The notes beneath the pieces were generated by a model. That model was not told the origin of the DNA. It worked only from the letters and a program-made list of their open reading frames with translations, and ran no database searches. Shown piece after piece: positions 5,720 to 6,305 of a stretch of DNA of 6,305 nucleotides. The stretch lies in assembly GCA_031279795.1 (NCBI GenBank), contig JAITHZ010000220.1, positions 1 through 6,305 of the forward strand, written 5' to 3'. This stretch comes from Bacteroidales bacterium (lineage in GTDB: Bacteria; Bacteroidota; Bacteroidia; Bacteroidales; WRGA01). Each line of letters starts with the position of its first letter. Position 1 is the stretch's first letter. A program made the translations under genes and the position numbers.

Positions 5720-6305
5720 TTATGATTTTTTAATGCCCAATGCCTGATTAGCGGTAATGGCAACCAGATAATAAATGTCATCAACGCTGCACCCGCGGGA
5801 TAGATCATTTACTGGCGCGGCAATTCCCTGAAGAACAGGGCCTATGGCTTCGGCTCCGGCCAGTCGCTGTACCAATTTGTAGGCAATGTTTCCCGATTCA
5901 AGCGAAGGGAAGACCAGCACATTGGCATTTCCGGCGATATCGCTTCCGGGCGCTTTACTTTTCCCTACTGATGGGACGATTGCAGCGTCGACTTGCAGTT
6001 CGCCGTCTATTTTGAGCGCGGGATTCAGTGTTTTCGCGATATGAGTAGCTTCCTGCACCTTGGTTACTGAAGAATGTACGGCGCTTCCTTTGGTTGAAAA
6101 ACTCAACATGGCAACGCGAGGCTCAATACCGGCAATATCGGCTGCCGTTTTTGCCGACGAAACAGCAATTTGTGCCAGTTCCTCTGCCGTAGGTTCGGGC
6201 AATACGGCGCAATCTGCAAAAACAAACACACCTTTTTCGCCATAATTTTCGTTTGGTACAAACATCAGAAATGCGCCAGAAATGACATTAATTCCGGGTA
6301 ATGTT
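5720..6305 (-). CDS. pta: Phosphate acetyltransferase, C-terminal part (cut by window edge)
   Basis: Phosphotransacetylase converts acetyl-CoA and phosphate to acetyl phosphate and CoA, feeding acetate kinase. The last 195 codons are present; the frame stays open through the right edge (upstream residues TLPGINVISGAFLM precede the Met at 6265, so that Met is not the start). Family features include the (V/I)SGAFLM and FADCAV segments, SFSTKGSA, GELQVDAA, PGSDIAGNANVLVFPSLESGNIAYKLVQRL, and PVNDLSRGCSVDDI near the C-terminus. That last motif holds the Ser-Arg pair corresponding to Ser309/Arg310 of the Methanosarcina enzyme. These residues are all conserved, so it should be active. It is the upstream gene of the operon; any promoter lies outside the window. 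Whether an N-terminal regulatory domain exists (as in long enterobacterial Pta) cannot be seen. Confidence 0.95.
   Translation of the reverse strand, partial: TLPGINVISGAFLMFVPNENYGEKGVFVFADCAVLPEPTAEELAQIAVSSAKTAADIAGIEPRVAMLSFSTKGSAVHSSVTKVQEATHIAKTLNPALKIDGELQVDAAIVPSVGKSKAPGSDIAGNANVLVFPSLESGNIAYKLVQRLAGAEAIGPVLQGIAAPVNDLSRGCSVDDIYYLVAITANQALGIKKS

Noticed and set aside
1..6305. CRISPR array, tRNA, rRNA or a defence system
   Set aside because: No regularly spaced repeats, no tRNA-like cloverleaf and no rRNA segments were seen. All long frames belong to transport or acetate metabolism.

Overview
The window looks like ordinary chromosome from a member of the Bacteroidota, most likely Bacteroidales. 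The support is two good matches to the Bacteroides-type promoter (TTTG, about 19-21 bases, then TAnnTTTG), A/T-rich translation starts mostly without a clear Shine-Dalgarno, and a CusB-type adaptor with the metal-binding ends typical of that phylum. I cannot name a genus from sequence alone.

Left part (1-852, minus strand): the N-terminal 284 codons of a MATE-family multidrug/Na+ efflux transporter, cut by the window edge. A 333-base divergent intergenic region (853-1185) holds one promoter for each direction. Both use the same -7 element, TACCTTTG.

Middle (1186-3320, plus strand): a probable two-gene transcript. It encodes an unrecognised 188-residue protein with two membrane helices, then a 510-residue RND periplasmic adaptor of the CusB heavy-metal type. 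The adaptor carries an N-terminal heavy-metal-binding domain and a C-terminal HMA-like domain. No RND pump (CusA) or outer-membrane channel (CusC/TolC) gene lies beside it in the window. Downstream is a 180-base convergent intergenic stretch with a 14-codon ORF, a hairpin that reads as a minus-strand terminator, and an A/T-rich inverted repeat.

Right part (3501-6305, minus strand): an apparent operon transcribed pta, then a 3-hydroxyacyl-CoA dehydrogenase homologue, then ackA. The gaps are 12 and 29 bases. Pta (partial, C-terminal) and AckA form the acetyl-CoA to acetyl-phosphate to acetate route that yields ATP by substrate-level phosphorylation. The gene between them has the whole dehydrogenase fold, but the catalytic histidine is replaced by Asn and the substrate-site Asn by Met. 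It may therefore be a regulator, a CoA-ester/NAD-binding protein or an enzyme with altered chemistry. This is the most interesting observation in the window. Nothing here amounts to a wholly new system that I can support.
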